Shown: positions 11,622-21,589, counted from the stretch's first letter. The stretch: DNA of 64,000 nucleotides from Lepidostoma basale (GCA_022606425.2 JAHDVF020000246.1:1-64000), one strand, 5' to 3'. Notes: a model not told the origin generated them from the sequence alone. Numbers and translations are program-made.

Positions 11622-11992
11622 CCATCATGACGTATGGAATATCAGAGCCGATACCAATAAAACTAAAAACTTCTTAGGGTAGCATAAATGCGAACCCTAC
11701 GCTCCATCGCAGGTAAAACCCTCAGGGATCGGATCAGAAATAAAACGATAGGGTTGTCTGTGGTGTCGAGGACATATTGAGATGGGAAAGAAGAAGAAGG
11801 GGTTTTTGGAGAGACCACGTGGACCGCATGGAGAATAAAAGAATTGCAAAAATTGTTTAACATGAAAACCCAAGCAGCAAGAGATTACCAGGAAGGCCGC
11901 CAAATTAAGCTGGACATCATCATCCCAGGACAGCCTACCGTTACAAACAGATCATACGACCTAAACTAAGAGGAAGAAGAAGAAGAAGCAAA
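11622..11992 (+). mobile_element. Family 3 LINE 3' end (right arm of inverted pair)
   Basis: Plus strand shows GVEDILRW, FWRDHVDRMENKRIAKIV and SSKRLPGRPP in shifted frames, then CATCCCAGGACAGCC and a GAAGAAGAAGAAG tail. With 11281-11545 it forms arms of about 260 bp around an 80-bp spacer. Confidence 0.8.
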
Positions 11993-12420
11993 AAAATCAG
12001 ACGAATAAACTTTATTATCATAAAAACAGATAGTCGTAAAGATACAGGCATTTGTACATATGTAAGTTGTTGAGTGGGTACGCATATGGATATGTTTTTC
12101 AAAAGTAGCAAATAAAAAAGGTTTATTGGGGTAATATAAAAATATTTGGTGAATCTATCAAAAGGAATATTGGACTTCTTCCATCAGAGATCTCCTTGAC
12201 ACCTACCATTATTTTTGAAAAGGGTTCAGAAACACATTTTTCCACATCGCCCGATCCAAAATATAGGACATGCGAATAACGTGATTTCTTGAAACCAATA
12301 CTTTAGCTGTGAATGCTAATTCATCAATTATATATCAGAATTGAAATATGACGAGTGAAAATTAAAACGTTATAACAATAGTTTAATTATCACTAAACAC
12401 ACTCTCAAATAGCTAACATA
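11993..12420. other. Unassigned sequence
   Basis: No recognised gene or repeat. Confidence 0.35.
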
Positions 12421-12968
12421 CTAACCATCACGCCGACTCCGAAGGGTGAGGTAAAATGAATGGTTATTTTCTGACATACTTTTCTCACTTTCTCAACATT
12501 CATACATCGTGTCATGCATGCACATCGATTTCTCCGGTTCCTCACGTGGCCGACATTCAATATTTGATTAATTTGAAAGTGCCACGTTTTCCTCGGTCTT
12601 CCTTTATTTTTAGTTCCGTTTATATCGTTAACACATATTTTTTTACTATTATTTATTCATTCATTATTTCCATGTGTCCAAACCATCCAAATAATCCTTT
12701 CATTATTTTGTTCATTAAAATTTCATCCGCACAGCATTCACTTCTTATATTTCATTTGACACTCTATCATACACAGTTTTTCCAGACATTCGTCTAAGAC
12801 AGTGGTTTCCAAAGTGCCATTCTTCATTCAATATTTCCATGTTTCCAAACCATCCTAATGATTCTTTCATTATTTTGTTTATTAAACATTCATTCGCATA
12901 GCATTCACTTCTTATATTTTCATTTGACACTCGATCATATACAATTTTTCCACACATTCGTCTAAGAC
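12421..12968 (-). pseudogene. Family 1 LINE with an internal 168-bp duplication
   Basis: Minus-strand copy starting at an AACCATCACGCC end. The blocks MCGKIVYDRVSNENIRSEC and SLGWFGNMEI are readable. Sequence from about 12655 to 12822 is repeated at 12823-12978 with a period of 168 bp. The repeat includes not only LINE sequence but the first bases of the adjacent hAT-like end (CAGTGGTTTCCAAAG at 12800). Confidence 0.8.
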
Positions 12969-13237
12969 AGTAGTTTCCAAAGTAGTCCGCACGGACCCGT
13001 AGGGGTCCCTGGCATCATTAAGGGGGTCCGTGGAAAATTATAATTGATTTGGGGGTCCCAAAAAACGTTAGGGGGTCCGCCCAAGGTTTACGGCGACCTT
13101 TTTTTTAAAACTTATTCGGGAAAATCGGCCGGTTGACGAATTTGTAAAAAAAAAACAATATTACAAAAGTAGGGGGTCTGCACAAAATAAAAAAATCGGC
13201 AAAGAGTCTATGGGACAAAAAAGTTTTGGAACAATTG
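12969..13237. mobile_element. hAT-like MITE
   Basis: Begins CAGTAGTTTCCAAAG and ends AAGTTTTGGAACAATTG, a degenerate inverted pair of the CAGTGGTTCCCAAAC type that many hAT elements carry. The interior holds several GGGGGTCC blocks and no transposase. An 8-bp target duplication is not convincing. It is inserted in the family 1 copy to its left. Confidence 0.6.
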
Positions 13238-13385
13238 TATTAGAAAAACAAGAACAACAAACAATCTTGCCGTTTCTACGCAGGGATAAGCAGAGAGAAT
13301 GGACCGCCACACTATTCTATCCTGACACACCTCTCTAGCTTTTTCCACATTTATACAACGAGTCATACACGATTCCTATATAAAA
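13238..13385 (-). mobile_element. Family 1 LINE 3' end, GTT-tail subfamily
   Basis: Antisense of the SxYPFGE end preceded by an AACAACAAA tail (GTT type on the sense strand), reaching back to the VIHDSLYKCG block. Differs from the GTTA-tail copies in the last 40 bp. Confidence 0.7.
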
Positions 13386-13389
13386 ACCT

Positions 13390-13740
13390 ATTGCCTGATT
13401 TAAATTAACGTGTATCGAGGGCAGCAGGAAGCAATTAATATGAAATTTCCACGGAAAATAATTAAATGCGGACTTTATTATTAGTTTCCGTTACCTGTAT
13501 CATAAGAGTTTCCAGCTGAAAGAGTTACCCTCCGTACGGGGAGTTTCATTTCTCGCCGGGCGCATCGAGAAGGGAGGTTTTTATTAAAATTGCACGCGAA
13601 TCGGCAAAGCGAACTCTATCTGGGACCAATTGCGCCTTCTTGGGATATTCATTTTGCACCCACGTGCACCACGAACTGTTATGGAACCAGCGGCGGGTCT
13701 AAAACGTAAAAAAAAAAAGTTTGCATATTCATTACATAAA
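13390..13740. other. Single-copy-looking island, candidate conserved non-coding DNA
   Basis: Balanced composition, no second copy noticed and no repeat signature. It contains GGGAGTTTCATTTCTCGCC and CACCCACGTGCACCACG with an E-box-like CACGTG. The overlapping 134-codon frame starting at 13630 runs into antisense LINE sequence and is not a gene. Confidence 0.35.
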
Positions 13741-13782
13741 AAATATCAAACATTCATTACAGTTTACAGTTCAGTGAATCAT

Positions 13783-14296
13783 CTTCTTCCTGTCTTCTTC
13801 CTCAGCTTATTCCCGTCGTCTCTTGGAAAAAGGCATCCTCCATTTACTTCCATGTCACTCTGTCCTGGGCAGACTGCATCCAAGTTATTCCAACGTGTCT
13901 GTTCAGATCATCCTTCCGCCGTAGTTGCGGTCGCCTTGCACTTCTCTTTGCCGTCCATGGTCTCCAATTCAGCAGTCTTCTTGTCTATTTTTCATCTGAG
14001 CTTCTGGTTACGTAACCTGCTTGTTGCCATTTAAGAGTCGCCACCCGGTGGATGATGTCAGTAACTTTCGTTTCTGATTCTGTCTCTTAGGCTTATTACT
14101 AACATGGCTCTTCGGGTCACTCGTAGTTTCTCGGCACTTTGTTTGAACAATGTTACAGTTTCAAGACCATAAGAACCAACTGGCAGAACGCAGGCCTCAT
14201 AGATTTTTCATTTCAGGTTGATCGGTATTTTCCGGTTTTTAAGGATGTAACTCATGTTTCCGAAAGCTGCCAAGCTTAGCACAAGTTGTGAATTAG
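13783..14296 (-). mobile_element. Family 4 (RTE-like) LINE, 12-bp target duplication
   Basis: Minus-strand RTE-like copy ending in a CTTCTTCC tail at low coordinate. TCAGTGAATCAT is present on both sides (13771-13782 and 14297-14308), so both ends are defined and the insertion is 514 bp, 5'-truncated. Antisense blocks match 25232-25837. Confidence 0.9.
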
Positions 14297-14474
14297 TCAG
14301 TGAATCATACACGTGTAGTTGTGTATACATCAATCCTTCCTGTAAATATATAATATTTACACCTCAAGATGGAGGTCACCTCAGAATCATCTCATAACCC
14401 ATTTCTTTAGATTACTCAGGGGATTTTTCGAAAACTCGGCCGTGCTGAAGGGTGATTTTTGTCCCAGATAGATA

Positions 14475-14588
14475 TCTCCTTGGTGTTCTTGTACCGACCC
14501 TTGTGTATGGAAGCGAAGCATGTAACTGGCAAAAGAAGGATGAAAGTAGAAAAAATGCAGTGGAAATGAGATCTCTTAGACGAATGTG
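14475..14588 (+). mobile_element. Family 1 LINE internal fragment
   Basis: Covers VLVPTLVYGSEACNWQKKDES to MRSLRRM only. Both ends are lost. The 3' side is cut off by the element starting at about 14589. Confidence 0.75.
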
Positions 14589-14735
14589 AAATTCTAACAA
14601 AAAGGTTGACATTACATATTACAAAATTTCTTTATTATTGTACTCGTATAATTAGTTTGCCTCCACTTGAGTTTAACATCGACCGGTTTCGGCAGCTTGC
14701 TGCCATCTTCTGGGACCTACATCAAAATTTGTTTA
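14589..14735 (-). mobile_element. Penelope-like terminal fragment with hammerhead-like motif (family F)
   Basis: Minus strand 14677-14715 reads CAGAAGA, extra T, stem GGCAG/CTGCC, GAAACCGGTCGATG. Downstream on that strand is an AATAAAG-bearing AT-rich tail similar to that after the motif at 62924. A decayed relative lies at 24350-24395. Confidence 0.55.
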
Positions 14736-14900
14736 TTTGTTGTTTCTTGAACAATGATGTAAAACTTCATATTAAATAATTAATACGAATAAAAACGTCA
14801 GTTTTCTAGAAGTTTTATTATATTTAATGGGAATGAAATGTTTCGCCCTTCTAAGGCATTATCAAACATTTGATTCGTATTAAAAAAAAATTATATGATA
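14736..14900 (-). mobile_element. Family B hairpin element
   Basis: Carries the CTTGAACAATGATGTAAAAC and TTTCTAGAAG segments of family B and, at 14838-14866 on minus, TTTGATAATGCC...GGCGAAACATTTC. Confidence 0.55.
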
Positions 14901-15371
14901 AATGCTAGTGGTGGGTTTTATTTTTTTTCTGATACCAAATAATCCATTACCGTTATTAAGTTGTAAGTGTTGTTGTTTTTTATATAATTAATAAAGCACG
15001 TATATAGGTGAATTTTTTTAAAAATGATTTAATATAATGTAAATTTATTGAGTTTTGGGTTAGTTTTTTTACTACAATATATAATCAAAAAGCAACTACA
15101 AGGGTGGCTTACTTTCGGAATGATTCATGTTGAAAAAAAAAAGTGTTTGGATTAGTTGCGTTTAAATATTTCAAATGTCTTGTGGCCCGGTTACTGGTGT
15201 CTGGAAATTTCCACCTGGAGTTCTGAAACAAAGATAATTACGGCAGATTACATATTCTTTAGAAGGTAAATACCCATTAGTAAAATAATGATTGGAATTG
15301 AATTTTGTTTTTTACAATGGATATAGAAGTGGTGAGTGAAGTTGAGTGAGTGGAGTAAAAGAGTCGTGAGT
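14901..15371. other. Unassigned AT-rich sequence
   Basis: No gene or recognised repeat; 15320-15370 is a purine-rich GTGAGT-type stretch. Confidence 0.35.
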
Positions 15372-15387
15372 GTAAGTTGAGTTTTAG

Positions 15388-15836
15388 TAACTAACTAACT
15401 AACTAACTAACCATCACGCCATCTCTCCGAAAGGGTAGGCAGAGAGGATAGATCGCCACAATGTCGACCTTCGTGGCTGAGTGGTAAGAGCTCCGACCTC
15501 CATTCGCAAGGTCCCGGGTTCGATTCCTGGCGATGGCAGTGTGATTGTCACACTGTCATTGGTCTGGTGTAGAATTCTCGTGACAATAAAATGGCGATAG
15601 ATTGGCAACCTATCATATGTCACGAGAATCAATAAAATAGCTTAAATAAATTGTATACAGTTATTCGGTTTAAACGACCTGTTGTATACAATTAGAAAAA
15701 AAAAGCTCTGTACTGGCATACCTCTCGTGATTCCTCTACATTCATACATCGTACCATGCACGCACGTCGATTATTCCGACTTCGAATGTGGCCGCCTTTT
15801 AGTAATTGATTAATTTGGTCATGCCATGTTTTTTTA
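15388..15836 (-). mobile_element. Family 1 LINE split by a SINE
   Basis: Tail and last codons at 15388-15463, the rest at about 15706-15836. The two parts join in family 1 order when the SINE-A copy between them is removed. Frames are broken. Confidence 0.75.
15466..15705 (+). mobile_element. SINE-A (tRNA-derived), most complete copy
   Basis: The tRNA-like head has an A box TGGCTGAGTGG (15474-15484) and a B box GGTTCGATTCC (15517-15527), spaced as in a Pol III promoter. The body contains GCAGTGTGATTGTCACACTG, a short palindrome, and CGTGACAATAAAATGGCGATAG. The tail runs through TGTATACAGTTATTC. Five further copies are present. The head does not make a good cloverleaf, so this is a SINE and not a tRNA gene. 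Confidence 0.9.
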
Positions 15837-16240
15837 ACAACATTTATATAACACGTTTTGATAAAAATAAATAAAAGCTCTGTAAATTATTATCGAGCGT
15901 CACTGAAAAAAAGTTGCAATGAATATCTTGCATCATTAGATGCATAAACAGTGTACTCCAAGCCGGGAGTTTGCAAAATGAGAATAAATATTAGATGTAA
16001 GCTCGTCTCGTGGAATAGAATTTTCCAAATGGAAACTTCTAGAATTGGAGAGGAGTATGTAAACATGTATTTACTTCAGTAATACGATTTTTATGCTTGT
16101 TTCTAAGAAGCACAGTTTATAATGTAATATTTCGACTTGAATTTCAATTTAGAAATTTTTACATATTCGTATATATGTTGACGTTTGAAACCATACTATA
16201 TCAAACATATTAATTTACCGCTTAATAAGATTCAATTATG
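15837..16240. other. Unassigned sequence
   Basis: No gene or recognised repeat family seen. Confidence 0.35.
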
Positions 16241-16249
16241 TTTTTTAAA

Positions 16250-16400
16250 ACTGCTTTTTGGAAGTGACCGGTTTCGGCAGGCTCGCTGGCATTGACATAT
16301 TGGTCTGTCGATTCCAGTAAGACTAGCGAAACCGGTTGCCCCCGAAATAAATTAAAGTAGTTCGTAAAAAAACCCCATTAATTTTGGGTATTAAGTTCTA
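16250..16400. mobile_element. Inverted pair of GAAACCGGT hairpin motifs
   Basis: Minus-strand motif at 16264-16300 (GCCAGCGAGCCTGCC then GAAACCGGTCAC) and plus-strand partial motif at 16316-16346 (CCAGTAAGACTAGCGAAACC). Downstream AATAAATTAAAGTAG resembles the tails after other motif copies. Confidence 0.5.
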
Positions 16401-16574
16401 ATTTAAATTATGAAGTCTCTTTTTAAGAAGTTTTATATTGTTTATTGTTTTTTGAAAAATGATGTTAAACTAAATATTCAATCATTAATACGAATGCAAA
16501 CGTCTGTTTTCTAGAAGATTTATTTTAAAGGAATGACAAATTTCTCTTGTTGTAGGCATTATAGGTTATATAAA

Positions 16575-17090
16575 TTCTTCTTCTTCTTCTTCACTTTTGG
16601 TGGACTCAGGAGTCTGTTATTTCAGGCGGGTCCTCTTGAGACGCTAAACTCCAGCTGTCTCTCCACCGTTTCGGGGGTCTTCCTGGTCGGCGTTGTCCGT
16701 TTGGCGTTCCAAGGAGAGCTATGCATGGTATCCTATTTGAGCTCATTCTTTCTACATGTTGATGCCAGTATCGCCGTCTCTGACGTCCCCATCTGACCAC
16801 ATCTTCGACCTCGCAAATTTCTCGGATTACTGTATTCCTAACTCGATCACGTAGGATTTTGCGATCACGATTCACGTAGGATCTCGGTTGTCCTGAGCAT
16901 GTCTTGATAGTGTCTGCCCTCGATTCAATGCCATATGTGAGGATTGCTCGCACACAGGTCTTATAAATGTGTACCTTGCTGTCAGTCCTCATGTCCTTGT
17001 TTCTCCATATGACATCTTTCAGGCAGCCTGCAACCGCTGCAGCCTTATCTACCTGTGACTTTACTTCTCTGGGGAGGTCATAAGAGCTGG
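16575..17090 (-). pseudogene. Family 2 LINE, longest copy
   Basis: The minus strand gives the best view of family 2: VDKAAAVAGCLKDVIWRNK, MRTDSKVHIYKTCVRAIL, YGIESRADTIKT, ICEVEDVVRWGRQRRRYW, HVERMSSNRIP and RRPGRPPKRWRDSW, then a stop and a GAA tail. Between SRADTIKT and LRDRVRN the frame is disturbed (CSGQPRSYVNRDRKI replaces LLR.EM.ILR). The blocks are the post-RT C-terminal region of a non-LTR element; no RT motif is left. Confidence 0.85.
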
Positions 17091-17214
17091 GAATAATAAA
17101 TTTTGGTTTTAACTCCTAAAAATAGATCAAGTAAACGATAAAGTAAGTTTTAATGTTCATATATCAGAACTAATCCTGACTCAATAATTTCTTAAATTAT
17201 TTTATCATTTTATG

Positions 17215-17400
17215 GCATGTTTCGCCTTTCTAAGGCATTGTTAAATGTTCAAATATTTGATAATGTCTTAAGCAGGCTAAACATATCATTCACATAAAAT
17301 ATAAAAAAAACTTCTAGAAACAGGCGTTTTCATTCGTATCAATTATTTAATATAGAGTTTTACATCGTTGTGCAAGAAAACAATGAATAACTCTTAATTT
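17215..17400. mobile_element. Family B hairpin element, inverted pair
   Basis: Minus-type half GGCATGTTTCGCCTTTCTAAGG at 17223 and plus-type half TTTGATAATGTCTTAAGCAGG at 17257, followed by CTTCTAGAAACAGGCG. Both halves are decayed. Confidence 0.55.
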
Positions 17401-17479
17401 ATTATACTTTCATACGAAGAACTTATTTTGTATAGCATTATTAAAAATAATGTTTAACCGATTACAGTTTGTTTTGTTA

Positions 17480-17525
17480 CCCTGACGATGCTCCGCTGGT
17501 AACGAAACCAGTTGATTTTGAAAAA
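17480..17525 (+). ncRNA. Hammerhead-like motif, decayed (family H/U)
   Basis: CCTGACGAT, a broken stem GCTCC/GTAAC, then GAAACCAGTTGAT. The related copy at 46838-46876 (minus) has an intact CTCC/GGAG stem there, so the pairing was probably lost in this copy. The downstream AATTTAAAAACAAATTAAAG matches that copy. Confidence 0.4.
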
Positions 17526-17559
17526 ATTAAGTAATTTAAAAACAAATTAAAGTCCACTA

Positions 17560-17780
17560 TTTTGGCTGAAACACAATGATACTTTAACATTATAAACTAT
17601 TAAAATATAAAACGCTGTTGTTGGTATCAATTTTTTTTTTAATTTTATTATTAGTGACAGCTGTTTCGTCAACCGATATTAGGTTAGTGATGTCAACATC
17701 GGTTGACGAAACAACTGTTGAAAAAAAATAACAATTTAAAACTGTGATGCCATAAACGGCGTTTTACAAGTATACAATAT
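17560..17780. mobile_element. Family C element, inverted pair
   Basis: GACAGCTGTTTCGTCAACCGAT (minus motif) at 17655-17675 and GTGATGTCAACATCGGTTGACGAAAC (plus motif) at 17687-17712 face outward. The plus copy has stem GTCAAC/GTTGAC and GAAACAACTGTTG. Flanks match 10262 and 61985. Confidence 0.6.
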
Positions 17781-17799
17781 TTTAACAGTTACACATAAA

Positions 17800-18380
17800 A
17801 GTTTCTTCTATGTTCGCCATAACTTTGTGTTGTAGATGTAAAATGTTTTTTTTTTATATACTAAGTATACAATACTCACTTTATTAAAAAAATAAAAATT
17901 AAATACCGAACATATTTCGGACTCACCAGCCCTTCATCGGTGATATTATATAAATATAAATATTTTCTGAGTTTGTAATTCTGATTTCGAAAATTTGGTT
18001 TGGTTCATGTGGTTCTCCCGTGAATTTGGAGAAATTACGTGTATTAGTGAATTTTTTTGGTCAATTTGATTGTTGCCGCACTTTATAATAGTTAATTGTG
18101 AGACGTAATACGTTTGTACTGTTTTGATGTCAAAATTATACAAGTTTTTTCGTTTATATAAAGAATTTTGACAGGTGTAAAAATAAATTTTTCATTTGTT
18201 CCAATGACAATTTGAATAATTTCTTCAATATTCTTTTAAAGTTCTTGCTGGTGTTGGTTGGTTTTAAGTGCCTAATTACTGCCAAATAAAAAAAGTGGAT
18301 ACGTGGAACATTAATTAAATCATATAACGAATAATTTAAAAATGGTGGATACGTGTAACATAAATTAAATAAACACAAAA
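17800..18380 (-). mobile_element. Penelope-like fragment: upstream region, hammerhead-like motif and ATG block (family J)
   Basis: On the minus strand, in order: a segment with CACCAGCAAGAACTTTAAAAG (18236-18256), the motif at 17903-17947 (AATATCAC, CGATGAA, stem GGGC/GTCC, GAAATATGTTCGGTATT, with AATATC/GGTATT as possible outer stem), AATAAAGTGAGTATTGTATAC, and then AACACAAAGTTATGGCGAAC (about 17815-17835) reading MANIEET. This order, motif then leader then start codon, recurs in other elements and fits a terminal repeat running into the start of an ORF. Confidence 0.5.
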
Positions 18381-18500
18381 GTCCGGATCGTCCATGTCAA
18401 CGTGTGCAAAATCGGAAAAACATTATGTGTTATTACATTATGTGCTAGATTTAAAAAACGGTGGATTCGTGGAACATAAATTAAATAGACAAATGTGCAC
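18290..18500. repeat. GGTGGATACGTGGAACATAAATT repeats (family E)
   Basis: Three imperfect copies of a GTGGATACGTGGAACAT unit at 18293, 18344 and 18459, each followed by AAATTAAATA. A single copy of the same sequence, with the following GCACCATCTAAAA block, is at 59205-59275. Confidence 0.6.
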
Positions 18501-18593
18501 CATCTAAAAATAACATTTTGTATTAAATTATTTTTATTTTGTTATTTTATTTTATATCATTGTATTTTATATTATTTGTTTAAGATTTATTTT

Positions 18594-18786
18594 GTGGATG
18601 TTGGAAGATCGAAGTGTGCGCAGGAGATGCCTATTGGTGGCGATGAGGTTCGCAACCCATCACACCGCGTCTCCCGCGGGGCGAAAAGAGAAGGATGGAG
18701 TGCCGCATCGGTTAAAGTGTGACAGTCCATTCTTTCTGCCTACCCTTTCGGGGAGACGGCGTGATGGTTAGTTAGTTAGTTAGTTA
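18594..18786 (+). mobile_element. Family 1b LINE 3' end
   Basis: Reads DVGRSKCAQEMPIGG, then SRGAKREGWSAASVKV and a stop, followed by the family 1 end with GGCGTGATGG and a GTTA tail. The C-terminal codons differ from ordinary family 1, so this is a subfamily or a recombinant. A second copy of its last 100 bp is at 34205-34303. Confidence 0.65.
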
Positions 18787-18789
18787 TAA

Positions 18790-18985
18790 ATATTTAAAAT
18801 ATTCAAAATTTTTTTTACAAATGTGGTCAGTTTTGACAGATGTTAAAACCATTTCAACATCTGTCAAAACTGACCACATTTGTAAAAAAAAATTAGAATA
18901 TTCTAAATATTTATATTTATATAATATCACTGATGAATAATTTTTAATATATTTTTTTAATAAAGTGAGTATTGTATACTAAGTA
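18790..18985. mobile_element. Perfect 36-bp-arm palindrome within a family A element
   Basis: Arms 18809-18844 and 18856-18891 are exact reverse complements around an 11-base loop; imperfect pairing extends outward. The right half is followed by ATATCACTGATGAA (18890s), the 5' half of the family A hammerhead-like motif with an intact CTGATGA core. AATAAAGTGAGTATTGTATAC follows as in 17800-18380. Confidence 0.75.
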
Positions 18986-19049
18986 TATAAAAAAAATATT
19001 TTTCTTAATTTTTTAGCAGGTACTAGAATTAGTTCCTAAAAACATATTT

Positions 19050-19400
19050 TTGTGGAAACTGTTTTACCGACGTCAAACTATTGTGCAACGTTATTGGATT
19101 ATCACAAGTCTTTAATGAAACTAAAAATCCGAATCAGTTTGTTATTCGGGAAGAGAGCGGAGAACATGCAAGCAGAGTGGAAGTTTTCGTAATTTGGGAA
19201 CTTCCAGCACGATACCTCAAAACCATCCACTTTTTAATTTGGAGAACTTTCCTGATATTAGGACAAGGGTGGCGTGGAATTAGTTTTGTTGGACTTTTTA
19301 CACAATCGCGGGTGTGCCATAACACGCCAGTCGGGAGAATAATCAGAGGGAAACGTATCTAAATTGGAATCACTGAAATGTAATTTGGGAGCGTATGAAC
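19050..19400. other. Single-copy-looking island
   Basis: Balanced composition, no repeat signature. The 93-codon plus frame starting at 19081 has no recognisable family and its opposite strand is almost as open, so I do not call a gene. Confidence 0.35.
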
Positions 19401-19540
19401 TTAATAGCTAAATAATTACTCAATGGGATAGTACTCGTACTTAATATTTTATTTAATAATTTTTAAAACATTACTTTTAAAATTTATATTCTAGTACGGG
19501 TTTTCCAAACTATAATTTTTTTTAACCTTTTTTTTTACTT

Positions 19541-19764
19541 ACACAACAGGTCGCTTGAACCCAATTACTGTATACAATTTTTTTCTAAGCTGGTATATTG
19601 ATTCTCATGACATGTGATAGGTAGTTAATCTATCGCCATTTTATTGTCACGAGAATTCTACACCAGACCAAAGACAGTGTAACAATCACACTGCCATCGC
19701 CGGGAATTGAACCTGGAACCTTCGGTATGCCAGTCAGAGCTCTTACCACTCTGCCACGAAGGTC
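19541..19764 (-). mobile_element. SINE-A copy
   Basis: Reverse-complement copy with B box GGTTCAATTCC (one change) and the same GTATACAGTAATTGG tail subtype as 15466-15705. Confidence 0.85.
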
Positions 19765-19794
19765 GCAAACCCAGAGATTGTAAGGAATTTTGAA

Positions 19795-19942
19795 TTTGTT
19801 TTTAGGTTGGATACTTCCTACTGACCTGGATAATGGAGAGAGATAGCCAGACACAGCAGTCAGTGGAGGACTGTTGTGGAGAAGGTTAGATCCCACACGG
19901 GATGTAGCACTGAAAGAAAGAAGAGAAAAAGAAGAATTTCTG
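19795..19942 (+). mobile_element. LINE 3' end, GAA tail
   Basis: A frame gives SQWRTVVEKVRSHTGCST, the W-R-x-x-V-E type end of a LINE ORF, then AGAAAGAAGAGAAAAAGAAG. 5'-truncated; family not resolved. Confidence 0.5.
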
Positions 19943-20175
19943 CTAGCAAAAACTAAGAAAAAAGGTAATTAAGATTGTTACTTTCTGATTTCTAGAATTT
20001 TTATGATTATTTATACTATGGGAATGACATGTTACATTTGATAATGCCTTAGAGAGACGCAAAAGGCCATTCCCAAAAATTATAATAAAACGTTCAGTAA
20101 ATAGACGTTTTCTTTAGTATTACTTATGTAATAAAACAAACTATTTATTTTGTAATTATTTAATATATTAAACCA

Positions 20176-20470
20176 CTAGCCAATGCCCGGCATGCGTTGC
20201 AATGAATCTTTTAATTATTTTTGTTATTTGTTTGAAGTAGATACACATACACAAAACAAACACATTAACTTCTACAAAAGAAATAAAAGTCCATGATTTT
20301 TTTTGTTTGTTTCGTAAATCAAATTTGAAAAAGTTCATTTGAGTGCTCTGACTGCAAGGCCATGTTGACAATATTGAAGAAAATTCCAGTTTACAGAATG
20401 ACGATAATTAAAATCGGACGATATTTAAAGCCGCTTTAAAAAATAAATGTGCTTTTTGACACAAAGTTAT
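20176..20470 (-). mobile_element. Helitron-like 3' end (putative)
   Basis: On the minus strand ...GCAACGCATGCCGGGCATTGG then CTAG at 20176-20179, flanked by T. The ATGCC/GGCAT pair 5-8 bases before CTAG is the expected terminal hairpin. Low-copy AT-rich sequence lies upstream; the 5' end is not identified. Confidence 0.4.
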
Positions 20471-20569
20471 ATAGTTAAAGGGTCTTTATAATTAAGCGCT
20501 TTCTATCTTGAAATTCAAAAAAACGAAGTGTGTGTGAGATATCATAATTTTGTTTGTTTGTTTGTAAGG

Positions 20570-21586
20570 CCTATCGATGCCATTTTATGTATTGAATATA
20601 ACATCGTTCAAACGTTCGCCGCGGAATTTGACCGATGGCATGGGTTATGTTGGTTTTGAGGGCGGCTGTGGTTTGTGGCTTATTCGCATAATAATAAGTC
20701 AAACGGGGTCAAATCGTACGATGTCGGTGGGCAGTTCACATCACTTCCACGTGAGATGACCATGCCCTCAAATCGCTCATGCAGAATGTCCAATGTGGCA
20801 TAAGCTGTGTGGTACGTAGCGCCGTCCTGTTGAAACCACATGTCGTTGGTGTTCATATCATCCAATTCAGGCCAAAAAAACTTAGTAATCATCAACCTAT
20901 AGCGCTCGCCGCTGAACGGTGATGACCTAGTCAACGTCGTTCTCAAAGAAATATGAACTGATGACGCCGCCTGCCCAAAATCCACACCAAACAGTATTTT
21001 TTTCGGGATCCATTGGACACTTGTGGATCTCATGTGGATTGGTATCGTTCCAAATTCGATAATTTTATTCGTTGACGTACCCATTCATCTAGAAATGAGC
21101 CTAATTGCTTAAGACAATTTATCGATGAAAATAAGGGTCAGTTTCCAACTGCTCCAGAGCCCATTCAGCGAACACACGTCGTTGTCTATGGTCGTTTAAT
21201 TCAGCTTCAAAATTTGCCAAGTTGTGGTCTGCGAAAGGCCGAGTTCTTGTGAGCGACGCGAAATTGACTGCCTCGGATTCTCCTACACACTCTTACGGAC
21301 AGTGGCAATGTTTTCGGCAGATCTTGCGTTTCGTCGACGTACGGGTGTTGGTTGGTTGATTACTGAACCAGTGGACTCAAATTTATCCACCACACTGCGA
21401 ATGGTTCTCTCAGTAGGACGCTTATGGCGACCGTTAAATGACGACATTAAAAGCTAAGCCTCTGAGGTACCACATTGAATTATTGGAACCACTAATTTTT
21501 TTCTGGCACTAGTTTTAGACCAGTTGGAAAACACTGAGGTGGTCAAACATAAAAAAAGCAAAGTTGAAAAATAAGGGCCACCCTAA
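20570..21586 (-). pseudogene. mariner-like transposase, dead copy
   Basis: Minus-strand mariner transposase. An N-terminal helix-turn-helix region reads RPTERTIRSVVDKFESTGSV, and RRSQELGLSQTTTWQI follows. The best open block (20680-21084) contains MWFQQDGATYHTA and DLTPFDLLLCE, the second and third catalytic aspartates (spacing of the DD34D type). The first catalytic block reads LSN followed by a stop where SDEAHF is expected. Several other stops and frame changes exist. The 5' terminus TTAGGGTGGCCCTTATTTTTC lies at 21566-21586 next to TA. The other inverted terminus was not found. Confidence 0.9.
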
Positions 21587-21589
21587 TAA

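Noticed and set aside
13630..14034. 134-codon plus frame
   Set aside because: Its second half is antisense to a family 4 LINE with a defined target duplication; the first half is low-complexity.
15466..15540. tRNA gene suggested by A and B boxes
   Set aside because: The head does not fold into a proper cloverleaf and recurs with the same downstream body in several places, so it is a SINE head.
19081..19362. 93-codon plus frame
   Set aside because: No recognised motif and an overlapping open minus frame; treated as single-copy non-coding DNA.
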